This document shows positions 8,467 to 16,643 of a stretch of DNA of 46,855 bases, one piece after another. Within the stretch, counting starts at the first letter, position 1. Every line of letters begins with the position of its first letter. Origin of the DNA: JACJYE01 sp964432875 (GTDB taxonomy: Bacteria; Bacteroidota; Bacteroidia; Chitinophagales; Saprospiraceae); NCBI GenBank assembly GCA_964432875.1, contig CAYSPJ010000027.1, positions 1-46,855 on the forward strand. Reading direction: 5' to 3'. The translations under genes were made by a program, and so were the position numbers. The notes under the pieces are model-generated. The model had not been told where the DNA came from, made no database searches, and saw nothing but the letters and a program-made list of their open reading frames with translations.

Positions 8467-8531
8467 ACTGGCGGGCTTTTTCAGCAATACTCACGATTCT
8501 GTTCTCCGTAGCTCGATATAATAAATGAGCT

Positions 8532-9680
8532 ATGGCATTTAGTAAAGTAATTGGGCAGGAAGCAAGCAAAAATATGCTCCGGCAAATGGCGGGCGGCGAA
8601 AGGCTCCCCCATGCTCTATTATTGCTCGGGCCGCAAGGCTGCGGGAAATTAGCTATGGCTATTGCCGTGGCACAGTACATCCTCTGCCACAACAAGACCT
8701 CCACCGATGCCTGCGGGCAATGCCCGAACTGCCTGAAGGCCGAAAAACTCGTCCATCCCGACCTGCATTTCTCCTTCCCCACCGTCGGCACCAAGGCTGT
8801 CAGCGACAGCTTTGCCAGCCAATGGCGAGAAGCCGTACTGCTCAATCCCTATCAGGATGTCAATCAGTGGCTGCAATTCATCGGTGCGGAGAATAAACAA
8901 GGGAACATCACCCGGGACGAATGCGTGAATATCGTCAAAAAGCTGAGCCTGAAAGCTTTTGAAAGCGAGTATAAGCTGCTCGTCATGTGGCTGCCAGAGT
9001 TTCTGGGTAAAGAAGGCAACCGCCTGCTAAAAATCATTGAAGAGCCACCGGATAAGACCATCTTCATCTTGGTGGCGGAAGACCAGGAACTCATCCTCAA
9101 TACCATCATTTCCCGTTGCCAGGTAGTCAACCTCAAAGCGTTAAGCGATGAAGAAGTGGCGGCAGGCTTGCTAGGGCAAGGCCAGCTCAGCCGGGATGAA
9201 GCCCAGCGCATCGCGTTCCTTTCCAATGGCAATTTCAACGAAGCGCTACAACTGGCAGCGCAACAGGCGAATGACAATACCAGCCTGTTTATCGATTGGA
9301 TGAGGAAATGCTTCAAAGGCAATGGCGTCGAATTGGTGAAGTGGGTGGAAGGTTTTGCGGCAATAGGCCGGGAAAACCAAAAGTATTTCCTGCGCTATGC
9401 CCTGCATTTCCTACGGGAGTTGGCCGTATTGAAAATAAGCGGCCCGGCCCGTGTACGCCTGCAACAACAAGAGCTGGATACCGCCCAGAAAATGGCGGGC
9501 CAACTCGATATGAGCCAAATGGAGCAACTGGCAAAACTTTTTTCGGACTGCGCCTTCGCCGTAGAACGCAATGCCAACCCGAAGATTTTATTCCTGGATG
9601 CTTCGATACAGATGCACAAAATCATGAAAGGAAAATTGATAGAAGCCTATACCGGGCTGCCAGCCAGTGTAATAACCTGA
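8532..9680 (+). CDS. holB: DNA polymerase III subunit delta' (clamp-loader, HolB-like)
   Basis: Clamp-loader AAA+ subunit of 382 residues that helps load the beta sliding clamp. The P-loop is degenerate, GPQGCGKLA (33-41), with Leu in place of the usual Thr/Ser, as is common in delta' subunits that do not hydrolyse ATP. Zinc-finger Cys are C52, C61, C64 and C67 (LCHN..ACGQCPNC). Further family marks are NRLLKIIEEPP and the Arg-finger region IISRCQVV, where SRC is the sensor 1 SRC motif. It is followed 52 bp later by ricT; the holB-ricT pairing is also seen in Firmicutes and other Bacteroidota, so co-transcription is likely. Start is ATG 8532. Confidence 0.9.
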   Translation: MAFSKVIGQEASKNMLRQMAGGERLPHALLLLGPQGCGKLAMAIAVAQYILCHNKTSTDACGQCPNCLKAEKLVHPDLHFSFPTVGTKAVSDSFASQWREAVLLNPYQDVNQWLQFIGAENKQGNITRDECVNIVKKLSLKAFESEYKLLVMWLPEFLGKEGNRLLKIIEEPPDKTIFILVAEDQELILNTIISRCQVVNLKALSDEEVAAGLLGQGQLSRDEAQRIAFLSNGNFNEALQLAAQQANDNTSLFIDWMRKCFKGNGVELVKWVEGFAAIGRENQKYFLRYALHFLRELAVLKISGPARVRLQQQELDTAQKMAGQLDMSQMEQLAKLFSDCAFAVERNANPKILFLDASIQMHKIMKGKLIEAYTGLPASVIT

Positions 9681-9732
9681 GCCGACAGCCCTTAGTGAGC
9701 TTCTGTTTTAACATATAAATGATGATAATATT

Positions 9733-11091
9733 ATGGGATGTAAAGGATGTACCACATGTGGCACCAGCAATGGCGCCACAAAAGGCTGCAATAGTAATAA
9801 CGGCTGCGCTACAGGTGGCTGCAACCGCCTCAATACCTTCGACTGGCTATCCAGCATGGATGTTGCCGATACCAGCCCGTTTGAGATAGTGGAAGTGAGT
9901 TTTAAGAATGGCGCCCGCAAGGCTTTCTACCGCAACCAGCCCTTCACTCGTGCTAATACTGGCGATATGGTGGTGGTGGAAACTGGTGCCGGCTTGGATG
10001 TAGGCCGGCTCTCTCTTTCCGGCGAACTGGTGCGCATGCAGATGCGCAAAAAGAGCACCAAAGGGGAGGAAGTAATCCAGAGCATCATCCGCGTCGCTAA
10101 TGAGCGCGATCTGGAACGCTTGGACGAAGCCCGTCAATTGGAGCTGCCCACCATGGTCCGTGCGCGGGTCATTGCCCGTACCATGAACCTGAATATGAAA
10201 ATAGGGGATGTGGAATACCAAGCCGACAAGCGCAAAGCAACCTTCTTTTACACTTCCGATGGGCGGGTTGACTTCCGCGAGCTCATCCGGCAGTACGCCA
10301 AGGAATTCCGCGTGAAAATCGAAATGCGCCAGATCGGCGCGCGCCAGGAATCGGCCCGCATCGGCGGCATCGGATCCTGCGGGCGCGAACTGTGTTGCTC
10401 TACCTGGCTGACTGACTTTCGCTCGGTTACTACCGGTGCTGCCCGTTACCAAAACCTGGCCATCAATCAGGCCAAGCTCTCCGGTATGTGCGGTCGCCTC
10501 AAGTGCTGCCTCAATTATGAGCTCGACACTTACCTCGATGCGCTGGAGCGCTTCCCCCGCAATGCGGACAGGCTGCAAACCCAAGCAGGAAATGCGGTGC
10601 TGATAAAAACCGATATCTTCAAACGCTTGTTGTATTATGCCTATGAAAGCGATAATGGGCGAGGGAAAATATTCGCTCTGGATGCCAGCTTGGCAACCCA
10701 GATACTTGCCATGAATAAAAAAGGCGAAAAACCCACTGACCTGCTTAGCCTCCAGGTTGTTCCTGATACGGAAGAGGAAAAAGACATGGATTTCGAAGAT
10801 GTCACCGGCGCAGTTGAACTTCCGGAAGAGGAAAGGCGTAAGAAAAGGAGGAAAAAGAAAAAGCCTCTGGCGAGCAAGATGAAAGGCGAGCAAAAGGGGC
10901 CAGATCCTGATAATGCCAACCGGCCAGCCCGCAGACAGGGCGATACTCCCGCCCCCGACAGGAGGACGGGAGGGCAAGACCGCAGAGAAAGCAACCCCGA
11001 CCGAAGAGAGGGGGGGCAGGATAACCGGCAAGAAGGGGGCGAGGGCTCAGCGCGCCGCCGTAATAACCGCAACCGGAAAAGGAGGAGGTAG
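9733..11091 (+). CDS. ricT: RicT/YaaT-like PSP1-domain protein with charged C-terminal tail
   Basis: PSP1 C-terminal domain protein of 452 residues. In Bacillus the homologue RicT (YaaT) works with RicA and RicF as an Fe-S-containing complex that affects RNase Y and development; the Bacteroidota role is not established. The N-terminus holds six Cys within 30 residues (C3, C6, C9, C19, C25, C30) before NRLNTFDWL. The conserved PSP1 Cys motifs are IGSCGRELCCSTWL and GMCGRLKCCLNYE. Residues from about 355 to the end are disordered and very basic (RRKKRRKKKK, then repeated RR/DRR units), suggesting RNA or nucleic-acid contact. It is probably in one transcript with holB. Start is ATG 9733; earlier ATGs at 9719 are out of frame. 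Confidence 0.9.
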   Translation: MGCKGCTTCGTSNGATKGCNSNNGCATGGCNRLNTFDWLSSMDVADTSPFEIVEVSFKNGARKAFYRNQPFTRANTGDMVVVETGAGLDVGRLSLSGELVRMQMRKKSTKGEEVIQSIIRVANERDLERLDEARQLELPTMVRARVIARTMNLNMKIGDVEYQADKRKATFFYTSDGRVDFRELIRQYAKEFRVKIEMRQIGARQESARIGGIGSCGRELCCSTWLTDFRSVTTGAARYQNLAINQAKLSGMCGRLKCCLNYELDTYLDALERFPRNADRLQTQAGNAVLIKTDIFKRLLYYAYESDNGRGKIFALDASLATQILAMNKKGEKPTDLLSLQVVPDTEEEKDMDFEDVTGAVELPEEERRKKRRKKKKPLASKMKGEQKGPDPDNANRPARRQGDTPAPDRRTGGQDRRESNPDRREGGQDNRQEGGEGSARRRNNRNRKRRR

Positions 11092-11092
11092 G

Positions 11093-11130
11093 AAGGTTAA
11101 GGGATAAAGGATAAAGGTTAAAGGGGGGGG
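11093..11130. repeat. Imperfect heptamer repeat AAGGNTA x4 plus G8
   Basis: Directly after the ricT stop are four 7-base units (AAGGTTA, AGGGATA, AAGGATA, AAGGTTA) at 11093-11120, followed by AAG8 to 11130. No terminator hairpin is visible here. A related heptamer array occurs at 41826. Confidence 0.6.
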
Positions 11131-11179
11131 ACTGTAAAACTAACGCCCGATTGAGGGCTAAATAAATGTTCATCAAACT

Positions 11180-12583
11180 ATGAAGTACGACTTAACCGTC
11201 ATCGGCTCTGGCCCGGGCGGCTACGTAGCCGCCATACGCGCCGCCCAACTGGGTATGAAGACCGCCATTATCGAACGCTATGCTGCCTTGGGGGGCACTT
11301 GCCTTAACGTGGGCTGCATACCCTCCAAAGCTTTGCTCGATTCTTCCGAGCACTACCACAACGCCAAAGAAAAGTTCGAACTGCACGGCATCGGGCTTAC
11401 CGGGTTGAAGGTCAATATGCCGCAGATGATCAAGCGGAAAAATGAGGTAGTGGAGCAAACCGTCACCGGGCTCAACTTCCTGATGAAGAAAAACAAAATC
11501 GAGGTTTACAACGGCCATGCCTCTTTTGTAGATGCCCATAAAATCAGTATCCTTAAAGCGGATGGTACTACCGAGGAAATTGAAACGGATAAAGCAATCA
11601 TCGCTACCGGATCAAAACCCATCGTGCCGGCCAATTTCAACTACGATAAACAAAGGGTTATCACCTCAACGGAAGCCCTGAACATCGCTGAAGTACCCAA
11701 ACGCATGATTATCGTGGGTGGCGGAGTCATCGGTTTGGAGCTGGGTTCCGTTTTTGCCCGCCTGGGTACCGAGGTAGAGGTCGTCGAGTTCCTCGACCGC
11801 ATCATACCCGGCATGGATGGGGATTGCAGCAAAGAGCTGATGCGCGCACTGAAAAAACTGGGCATGACCTTCCATCTGCGCCATGCCGTAACGGAGGTGA
11901 AAGTCAACAAAAAAAGCGTGACCGTGAGCGTCCAAAAACGGGACAGCGAGGAGAGCTTCACTATCAATGCTGACTACTGCCTGGTCTCCATTGGCCGCCG
12001 CCCCTACACAGATAAACTTGGGCTGGACAAAGCCGGTGTAGAAACCGACGATAAAGGCCGCATACTGGTCAATGACCACCTGCAAACCAACGTGCCAAAT
12101 ATTTATGCCATCGGCGACGTCGTGCGGGGGGCGATGCTGGCCCACAAAGCGGAAGAGGAAGGCGTATTAGCTGCCGAAATCATCGCCGGGCAAAAGCCGC
12201 ATATTGATTACAACCTCATCCCTAATGTGGTCTATACCTGGCCCGAAGTGGCAGGCGTAGGGCAAACTGAAGAACAACTCAAAGAAGCGGGGGTACCCTA
12301 CAAAAATGGAAAATTCCCCTTCAAAGCCCTGGGGCGTGCCCGGGCCAGCACCGATACAGACGGCATGGTCAAAGTGCTCGCTCACAAAGATACGGATGAG
12401 ATACTTGGCGTTCATATCGTTGGCCCCCGCGCTGCTGACATGATTGCGGAAGCCGTAGCGCTCATGGAGTTCCGCGCTTCTGCCGAAGATGCGGCCCGCA
12501 TGAGCCACGCTCACCCTACCTACACCGAGGCTTTCAAGGAAGCGGCCCTGGCTGCTACGGACAACCGGCCCATACATATTTGA
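11180..12583 (+). CDS. lpdA: Dihydrolipoyl dehydrogenase (E3)
   Basis: FAD enzyme of 467 residues that reoxidises dihydrolipoamide with NAD+ as E3 of the pyruvate, 2-oxoglutarate or branched-chain 2-oxoacid dehydrogenase complexes, or of glycine cleavage. The FAD-binding motif is GSGPGGYVAAIRAA (9-22), the redox disulfide is C41-LNVG-C46, and the NAD-binding motif is IVGGGVIGLELGSVFARLG. The second FAD motif is IYAIGDV, and the C-terminal active-site dyad is H445 and E450 in SHAHPTYTEAF. There is no lipoyl domain at the N-terminus. E1 and E2 genes are not adjacent, so this is probably a shared E3. The length is standard. It follows ricT by 88 bp and could share its transcript. Confidence 0.95.
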   Translation: MKYDLTVIGSGPGGYVAAIRAAQLGMKTAIIERYAALGGTCLNVGCIPSKALLDSSEHYHNAKEKFELHGIGLTGLKVNMPQMIKRKNEVVEQTVTGLNFLMKKNKIEVYNGHASFVDAHKISILKADGTTEEIETDKAIIATGSKPIVPANFNYDKQRVITSTEALNIAEVPKRMIIVGGGVIGLELGSVFARLGTEVEVVEFLDRIIPGMDGDCSKELMRALKKLGMTFHLRHAVTEVKVNKKSVTVSVQKRDSEESFTINADYCLVSIGRRPYTDKLGLDKAGVETDDKGRILVNDHLQTNVPNIYAIGDVVRGAMLAHKAEEEGVLAAEIIAGQKPHIDYNLIPNVVYTWPEVAGVGQTEEQLKEAGVPYKNGKFPFKALGRARASTDTDGMVKVLAHKDTDEILGVHIVGPRAADMIAEAVALMEFRASAEDAARMSHAHPTYTEAFKEAALAATDNRPIHI

Positions 12584-12799
12584 GTAGATAGCGATGACTG
12601 GTTGTGGTAAGGCGTAGAATCACTTTTTTAAAAGGGCTCTCATCAGAGGATTCATCCCTGTGGCGAGCGCAAGCCCAATCCAAATAGGATCGGTAACTCA
12701 GCGAGAAAGGTTCACCTCCCTCACCTTTCCCTACTAAGTCATTGCCTGGTGCCTCACTTCTTGAAGCCCTTCGCCGTAGATACCTGCCTATCAACGGTG

Positions 12800-13142
12800 A
12801 TGCGGAGGGGCATTGGGCGCCGGCCTGCCTTGCTGAGGCTTTTGGGGGGCTAGGCTCTGGCAAATTTTGCAGGCGGCTTTCCCCATTGGCTGTATACTAG
12901 GCTTGTCCGAAGCTTTCCATTTCCACCATGCTAACAATAGGCGAAAAGAACCAATCAGCTAGTACTTTATCCGCTTGTACATCCAGGATGAAATAACCGG
13001 CCTGGAAATTGCTACAGGATACCACCCCAAATTTGAGATGGGAGTAATCGTTGCCTGCTGGAGTAGTTTTGGTCTTCCCAATCAACGAGCTTTTTCCGAG
13101 CGCCTGGAAAGCATCATAGTAGGATGAATATCCGCTTCTTTT
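12800..13142 (-). pseudogene. Remnant of a PhoD-type alkaline phosphatase with internal deletion and nonsense codon
   Basis: The minus-strand frame open from 13142 reads YYDAFQALGKSSLIGKTKT, then TPAGNDYSHLKFGVVSCSN, then FQAGYF. I recognise this as the N-terminal part of a PhoD-like metallophosphatase (Fn3-like end followed by FGVVSCSN.QAGYF). Without a break it continues ILDVQADKVLADWFFSP to ESFGQA, which resembles the far C-terminal end of the same family (GYFILDV..DK..ADWFF). Several hundred catalytic residues are missing, and the junction is at a GYF codon triplet (12990-12998) that both parts would contain. A TAG at 12897-12899 interrupts the expected ESFGQAW-YTANGESRLQ, where TGG is expected. 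The frame then goes on through NLPEPSPPKAS. No start codon fits and a TGA lies just upstream, so the gene is dead. Family recognition is from memory. Confidence 0.55.
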
Positions 13143-13269
13143 TCATGGTCAAATGTGCTAATTTTGTCAACAAAGTAAAGCCCTCAGCATTAATTGATAG
13201 TGAATGTGCCACGAAATGACAATTTCTGAGCTGCTTTTAACCTACTATGCTCCAATGTGGCGCCTTTAA

Positions 13270-13300
13270 TGCAATATTGTTGCAAAAAAAACTATCTTTG
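13270..13300 (+). promoter_or_regulatory. Promoter with palindromic operator candidate for the Fur-family gene
   Basis: TATCTTTG at 13293-13300 is a perfect Bacteroidota -7 element (TAnnTTTG), 37 bases before the ATG. Just upstream lies the inverted repeat TGCAA-TATTG-TTGCA (13270-13284), placed between the -33 and -7 regions where a repressor would block transcription. It suggests autoregulation by the encoded Fur-family protein. No TTG with 20-base spacing is present. Confidence 0.4.
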
Positions 13301-13337
13301 CGCTACCGCTTGTGAAGGCTAAATAAAAAAAGAGAAT

Positions 13338-13757
13338 ATGAAGGATGCTATCGTGCAAAAGCTGGATCAAATGAAATTGCGGCGGACTGCTGTGCGCAAA
13401 GAAGTCCTGCAATTGTTCTTCGAAGCTCAGGGCAAAGCCTTATCTAGCCGCGATATCGAAACTGCGTTGCAGAATCTAGACCGCATTACCTTGTATCGCA
13501 CGCTCAAGACTTTCGAGCAAAAAGGCTTGATCCATCAGGCCGTTGACGGTACAGGTACCGCCAAGTATGCCTTATGCTCTGGCAATTGTACCACCCACGA
13601 ACACCATGACGAGCATGCTCATTTCCACTGCCTGTCATGCGGCAAAACGATTTGCCTGGAAGATCAGCTCGAGCTCGAAGCCAAAGCCCCCAAAGGCTAT
13701 AAAGTAAAACATGCCCACTTGGTGCTGGAAGGAGAGTGTGCTGCTTGCGCAGATTAA
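13338..13757 (+). CDS. Fur-family metal-responsive transcriptional regulator
   Basis: DNA-binding metalloregulator of 139 residues. The N-terminal winged helix includes the recognition stretch NLDRITLYRTLKTFEQKGL (about 46-64). The C-terminal dimerisation domain has the structural zinc site C98xxC101 plus C134xxC137. Between them is a strikingly His-rich loop (H87, H89, H90, H93, H95, H97, in THEHHDEHAHFHC), the usual sensory metal-site region; C80, C84 and C106 could also take part. Fur, Zur and PerR cannot be separated by sequence alone. Zur is favoured because a His-rich lipoprotein follows 165 bp downstream. A palindrome over the promoter suggests self-control. Confidence 0.85.
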   Translation: MKDAIVQKLDQMKLRRTAVRKEVLQLFFEAQGKALSSRDIETALQNLDRITLYRTLKTFEQKGLIHQAVDGTGTAKYALCSGNCTTHEHHDEHAHFHCLSCGKTICLEDQLELEAKAPKGYKVKHAHLVLEGECAACAD

Positions 13758-13922
13758 TGAGTGTCTGTCTTAATCGTCCGATAGCTTCGTTATGCTGGGC
13801 ATAAAACGCTTGGCTTCCTCACCCTTCGCTTTGCGGTGCAAGCTTCGGTGTTGAGCCTTCGCAAGCCATGCTCTCGGACTCAAAAGGGGGTAAATTGCTG
13901 CCAATTATAAAACAAAATAGAT

Positions 13923-14387
13923 ATGATCTGCCGTATGAAACCTGCCGCTTATCTGCTGGCCCTCTTCTTTGCGCTAAGCGCGTGTACCGATAAATCTGCC
14001 GACAAGCAAATGCTGGAGCAGGCTGCCACTATCCATCTGGAAGCTGACCAGCTCGAAAAAGCAGTCAAGCCGCTTATCGAGGAGTTGGTACAAAGAAAAA
14101 ACAGCATCAACATCCAGGGGCGAGCGCTGCAAGCGGAAGAATTAGATTTTGTAGCAGAGGTGGAATCAGTCGAAACGGCCTATCGCTTCTATATAGACAA
14201 TCATGCCGAAGTCCCTGGCTTTGATAACCATGACCATGATCACGGCCACGACGATGGTCATGACCACCATCACGGCCCCCAAACCCAAATAACGGCAAAA
14301 CACGCGCTATCCATCCAACAGGAGCTGCGCGATAGCCTTTTATCTGCTAAAAGAAGGGCTGAGGTCTTGCTGCAGCGTGGGCTATAG
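13923..14387 (+). CDS. Small His-rich lipoprotein, putative metal-binding
   Basis: A 154-residue lipoprotein of unknown function. The signal peptide ends in a lipobox, FALSAC, with the acylated Cys at 21. The mature part is an alpha-helical, coiled-coil-like Leu/Glu-rich region (LEQAATIHLEADQLEKAVKP and an Arg-rich C-terminal helix). These flank a central loop of eight His alternating with Asp/Gly (NHDHDHGHDDGHDHHHG, about residues 99-115), the type of sequence that loads Zn, Ni or Cu. It lies just downstream of a Fur-family regulator with a His-rich sensor loop, suggesting a periplasmic metal buffer or donor. ATG at 13935 (MKPAAYLL) is an equally good start. No homologous named family is recognised. 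Confidence 0.7.
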   Translation: MICRMKPAAYLLALFFALSACTDKSADKQMLEQAATIHLEADQLEKAVKPLIEELVQRKNSINIQGRALQAEELDFVAEVESVETAYRFYIDNHAEVPGFDNHDHDHGHDDGHDHHHGPQTQITAKHALSIQQELRDSLLSAKRRAEVLLQRGL

Positions 14388-14622
14388 GCTTCTCTGTCGC
14401 GTTCAAGGTGCGATTAACTAATGCCCTCCTTCAACTGTTTGCCTCTAAGCTGCGGCGCCAAAACCTGAGCCTGGCCCGCAATGCCACGGTTTGTTACCTG
14501 GAGGATGTAAGTTCCACGGTGCTGAACCAATATTGGATGCTGCGTTTTGCGTGGAAGCTGAAGCGGTTTGGGTAAGCAGGAAACGATTACGTCCCGTTCT
14601 ATCGAGTGGGGCATTGGCTGGC

Positions 14623-15354
14623 TCAGCGATGGTTCAACCGCCGCAGCAGCTCCTCCATATTGGCCTCGCTGACTGGTATTTCATATTTGCCGATACTAAT
14701 CTGGTGGCTGCGGATGGACTCGATCTTATCCAGATTGGCGATGTAGGATTTGTGGACGCGCATGAAGCGTTGAGGCGGCAGCTTCTCTTCGATAGCCTTC
14801 AGGGTAGATTTGGTGAGGATGGGCTTGGGGCGGGTTTCGAGGAATATCTTCACATAATCCTTCATGCTTTCAATGTGGGTGACTTCAGAAATGGTGATTT
14901 TCACCAGGGCATATTCAACGTTGACAAAAAAGGCACTGGGGGCTTCTGTTGGTGTAGAAACCGGTAGAGGTGCCGAATTAGCCACAGCCTGTTTTTGCTG
15001 AAAAATCTCCAGGGCTTTATGCGCTGCCCTGATGAAGCGCTCCAGGCTCACGGGCTTCACCAAGTAGTCCACCACGTCCAGCTCGTAGCTTTCGACAGCG
15101 TAATTGGAATAGGCAGTCACAAAGATGACCAATGGTTTTTTTTGAAGGCTAGCGAGAAACTTAGTGCCCAACATGCCCGGCATCTGGATGTCGAGAAACA
15201 TGAGGTCGATTTCTTCTTCCTGGAGGGCCTGCATGGCTTCGAAGGCATTGCGGCAGCTCTTTACCAATTCTAGGAAAGGCACTTGCCGGATGTTTTCCTC
15301 CAGCAGTTTGCGCGCCAGGCTTTCGTCGTCTATAGCGATGCACTTTAGTTTCAT
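14623..15354 (-). CDS. LytTR-family response regulator
   Basis: Two-component response regulator of 243 residues. The receiver domain (about 1-120) has the acidic pair in CIAIDDESLARKLLEEN, the phospho-acceptor Asp in LMFLDIQMPGMLG, the Thr/Ser-type VTAYSNYAVESY and the Lys in DYLVKPVSLERF. A linker with Pro/Thr (SAPLPVSTPTEAPS) leads to a LytTR DNA-binding domain (about 150-243), seen in VTHIESMKDYVKIFLE and FMRVHKSYIANLDKIESI. The ATG at 15354 overlaps the TGA of the upstream kinase gene (ATGA), so translation is coupled; the open frame reaching 15393 is not needed. It pairs with the LytS-type kinase. Targets are unknown. Confidence 0.92.
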   Translation of the reverse strand: MKLKCIAIDDESLARKLLEENIRQVPFLELVKSCRNAFEAMQALQEEEIDLMFLDIQMPGMLGTKFLASLQKKPLVIFVTAYSNYAVESYELDVVDYLVKPVSLERFIRAAHKALEIFQQKQAVANSAPLPVSTPTEAPSAFFVNVEYALVKITISEVTHIESMKDYVKIFLETRPKPILTKSTLKAIEEKLPPQRFMRVHKSYIANLDKIESIRSHQISIGKYEIPVSEANMEELLRRLNHR

Positions 15355-16367
15355 GGGCGCAAAGGCATCAAAGTTAAGCTGACGATAAACCACTCGCCCT
15401 GCTCGGCAACTTCCAGGCGGTGCCGGCCGGGGTAGAGCAACTCCAGCCGCCGCTTCACGTTCTTCAGGCCGATACCAGAGCTATCATCTTTATCCTCGGG
15501 CATTTCTGGGGCGATTTTGTTTTTTACGGAAAAATGCAAGCCCTGTTCATCGAAGGAAAGCGCGATATCGATTACTGGATTTTCCGTCAGGCCCACGCCG
15601 TGTTTGAAGGCATTTTCAACAAAAGGGATCATCAGCATCGGCTCGATGAGCTGCGAGCTGGGTTGGCCTTCGATGCGTAGCCGGATATCCACGTCTTCCT
15701 CAAACCTCAGCTGTTGCAATTCGACGTAGTTTTTCAAATAGTCCACCTCTTTATCTAGTGGCACTTGCCGGTCAGCTGATTCATAAAGGATGTAGCGCAT
15801 CAGCTCGGAGAGCTTAATGGTGACCGGCTCGGCGAAGGGCGATTGGGTACGGATCAGGTAAACGATACTATTGAGGATATTGAAAATAAAGTGTGGGCTG
15901 ATCTGTGAACGCAGAAAAGCCAGCTCCGATTGCAGCCTTTCGCGCTGCTCTTCCTGCCGAGCCTTCTCCTGGTTGGCCAGATCTGTGATAAACCCATAAA
16001 CCGTGCCAGTAGCCGTTACCATCAGCACGAACACCAGGGTGATGAATACATGCTTGTGCAAAGAGAAGCTCTCTGCCCCCATCAGGGCTGCGCGCATAAT
16101 CAATTTCAGGACAGTGAAAGCGATAATCAAAATCAGGAGAGACAGCAGGTAAGGCCCCACGGCCCTCTTGCGCAATAGGCGGGGGATGAGCAGGTCGGTA
16201 TTTAGAAAGAACAGGGGGATGTTGGTCAGTGTAATAGGGAATAGCTTGATGGTATATTGCCACATGGCCTCATTCCCATAAGAATTTAACAGTGGCCAAG
16301 CCAGGAGCATGCCCCAGAAAAGCAGGTGAAAAAGCAAGCGGAAGAGCCGGTCAGCACTGATTTTCAT
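15351..16367 (-). CDS. LytS/YehU-type sensor histidine kinase
   Basis: Membrane sensor kinase of 338 residues from ATG 16367 (MKISADRLFRLLFHLL). Four membrane segments lie in the first 150 residues, with no extracytoplasmic sensor domain and no 5TM-LYT or GAF domain. A coiled coil follows (NQEKARQEEQRERLQSELAF), then the His_kinase motif with the phosphorylated His in LRSQISPHFIFNILNSIVYL. A HATPase domain ends the protein, with N box MLMIPFVENAFKHGV and G box SSGIGLKNVKRRLEL. The open frame runs on to 16628, but the extra 87 residues are not family-like. Its stop overlaps the start of the LytTR regulator, forming a coupled kinase-regulator pair. The signal is unknown. Confidence 0.92.
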   Translation of the reverse strand: MKISADRLFRLLFHLLFWGMLLAWPLLNSYGNEAMWQYTIKLFPITLTNIPLFFLNTDLLIPRLLRKRAVGPYLLSLLILIIAFTVLKLIMRAALMGAESFSLHKHVFITLVFVLMVTATGTVYGFITDLANQEKARQEEQRERLQSELAFLRSQISPHFIFNILNSIVYLIRTQSPFAEPVTIKLSELMRYILYESADRQVPLDKEVDYLKNYVELQQLRFEEDVDIRLRIEGQPSSQLIEPMLMIPFVENAFKHGVGLTENPVIDIALSFDEQGLHFSVKNKIAPEMPEDKDDSSGIGLKNVKRRLELLYPGRHRLEVAEQGEWFIVSLTLMPLRP

Positions 16368-16643
16368 TTGAATAATTGTCTTGACAAAAAACAAGTGTAA
16401 CAAAATTAAGCTTTTGCGAACAATCTGCAGCCATGAAGCGATTAAAAGGCAGATTCTGGCGATATGCAGAAAGATTGTGTAGGCAAAGTGCTTGCCTGTT
16501 TGCATATCGCTTTGTTTTGCCCTTTGGCCCTCACATTTGGCTGGATTATCTACACCTGGCCAACATCCTCCTCTTTTTGGCATTCCTTTGTATAGGAAAT
16601 CATCCGACAACGATGGCTGGCCCATCAAAAACAGTGCCCTTAG

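Noticed and set aside
9847..11031. 394-codon minus-strand ORF opposite ricT
   Set aside because: Antisense of a clear PSP1-domain gene; no start signal or family match.
12555..12863. 102-codon minus-strand ORF after lpdA
   Set aside because: It is the in-frame continuation of the PhoD remnant beyond its nonsense codon and overlaps the lpdA end; not an independent gene.
14414..14614. Minus-strand 66-codon ORF containing RGTYILQVTN, reminiscent of the end of a T9SS sorting domain
   Set aside because: Only about ten residues look like the family, no PNP motif or upstream domain is found in any frame, and it sits directly behind the LytTR stop. Too little to call a pseudogene.
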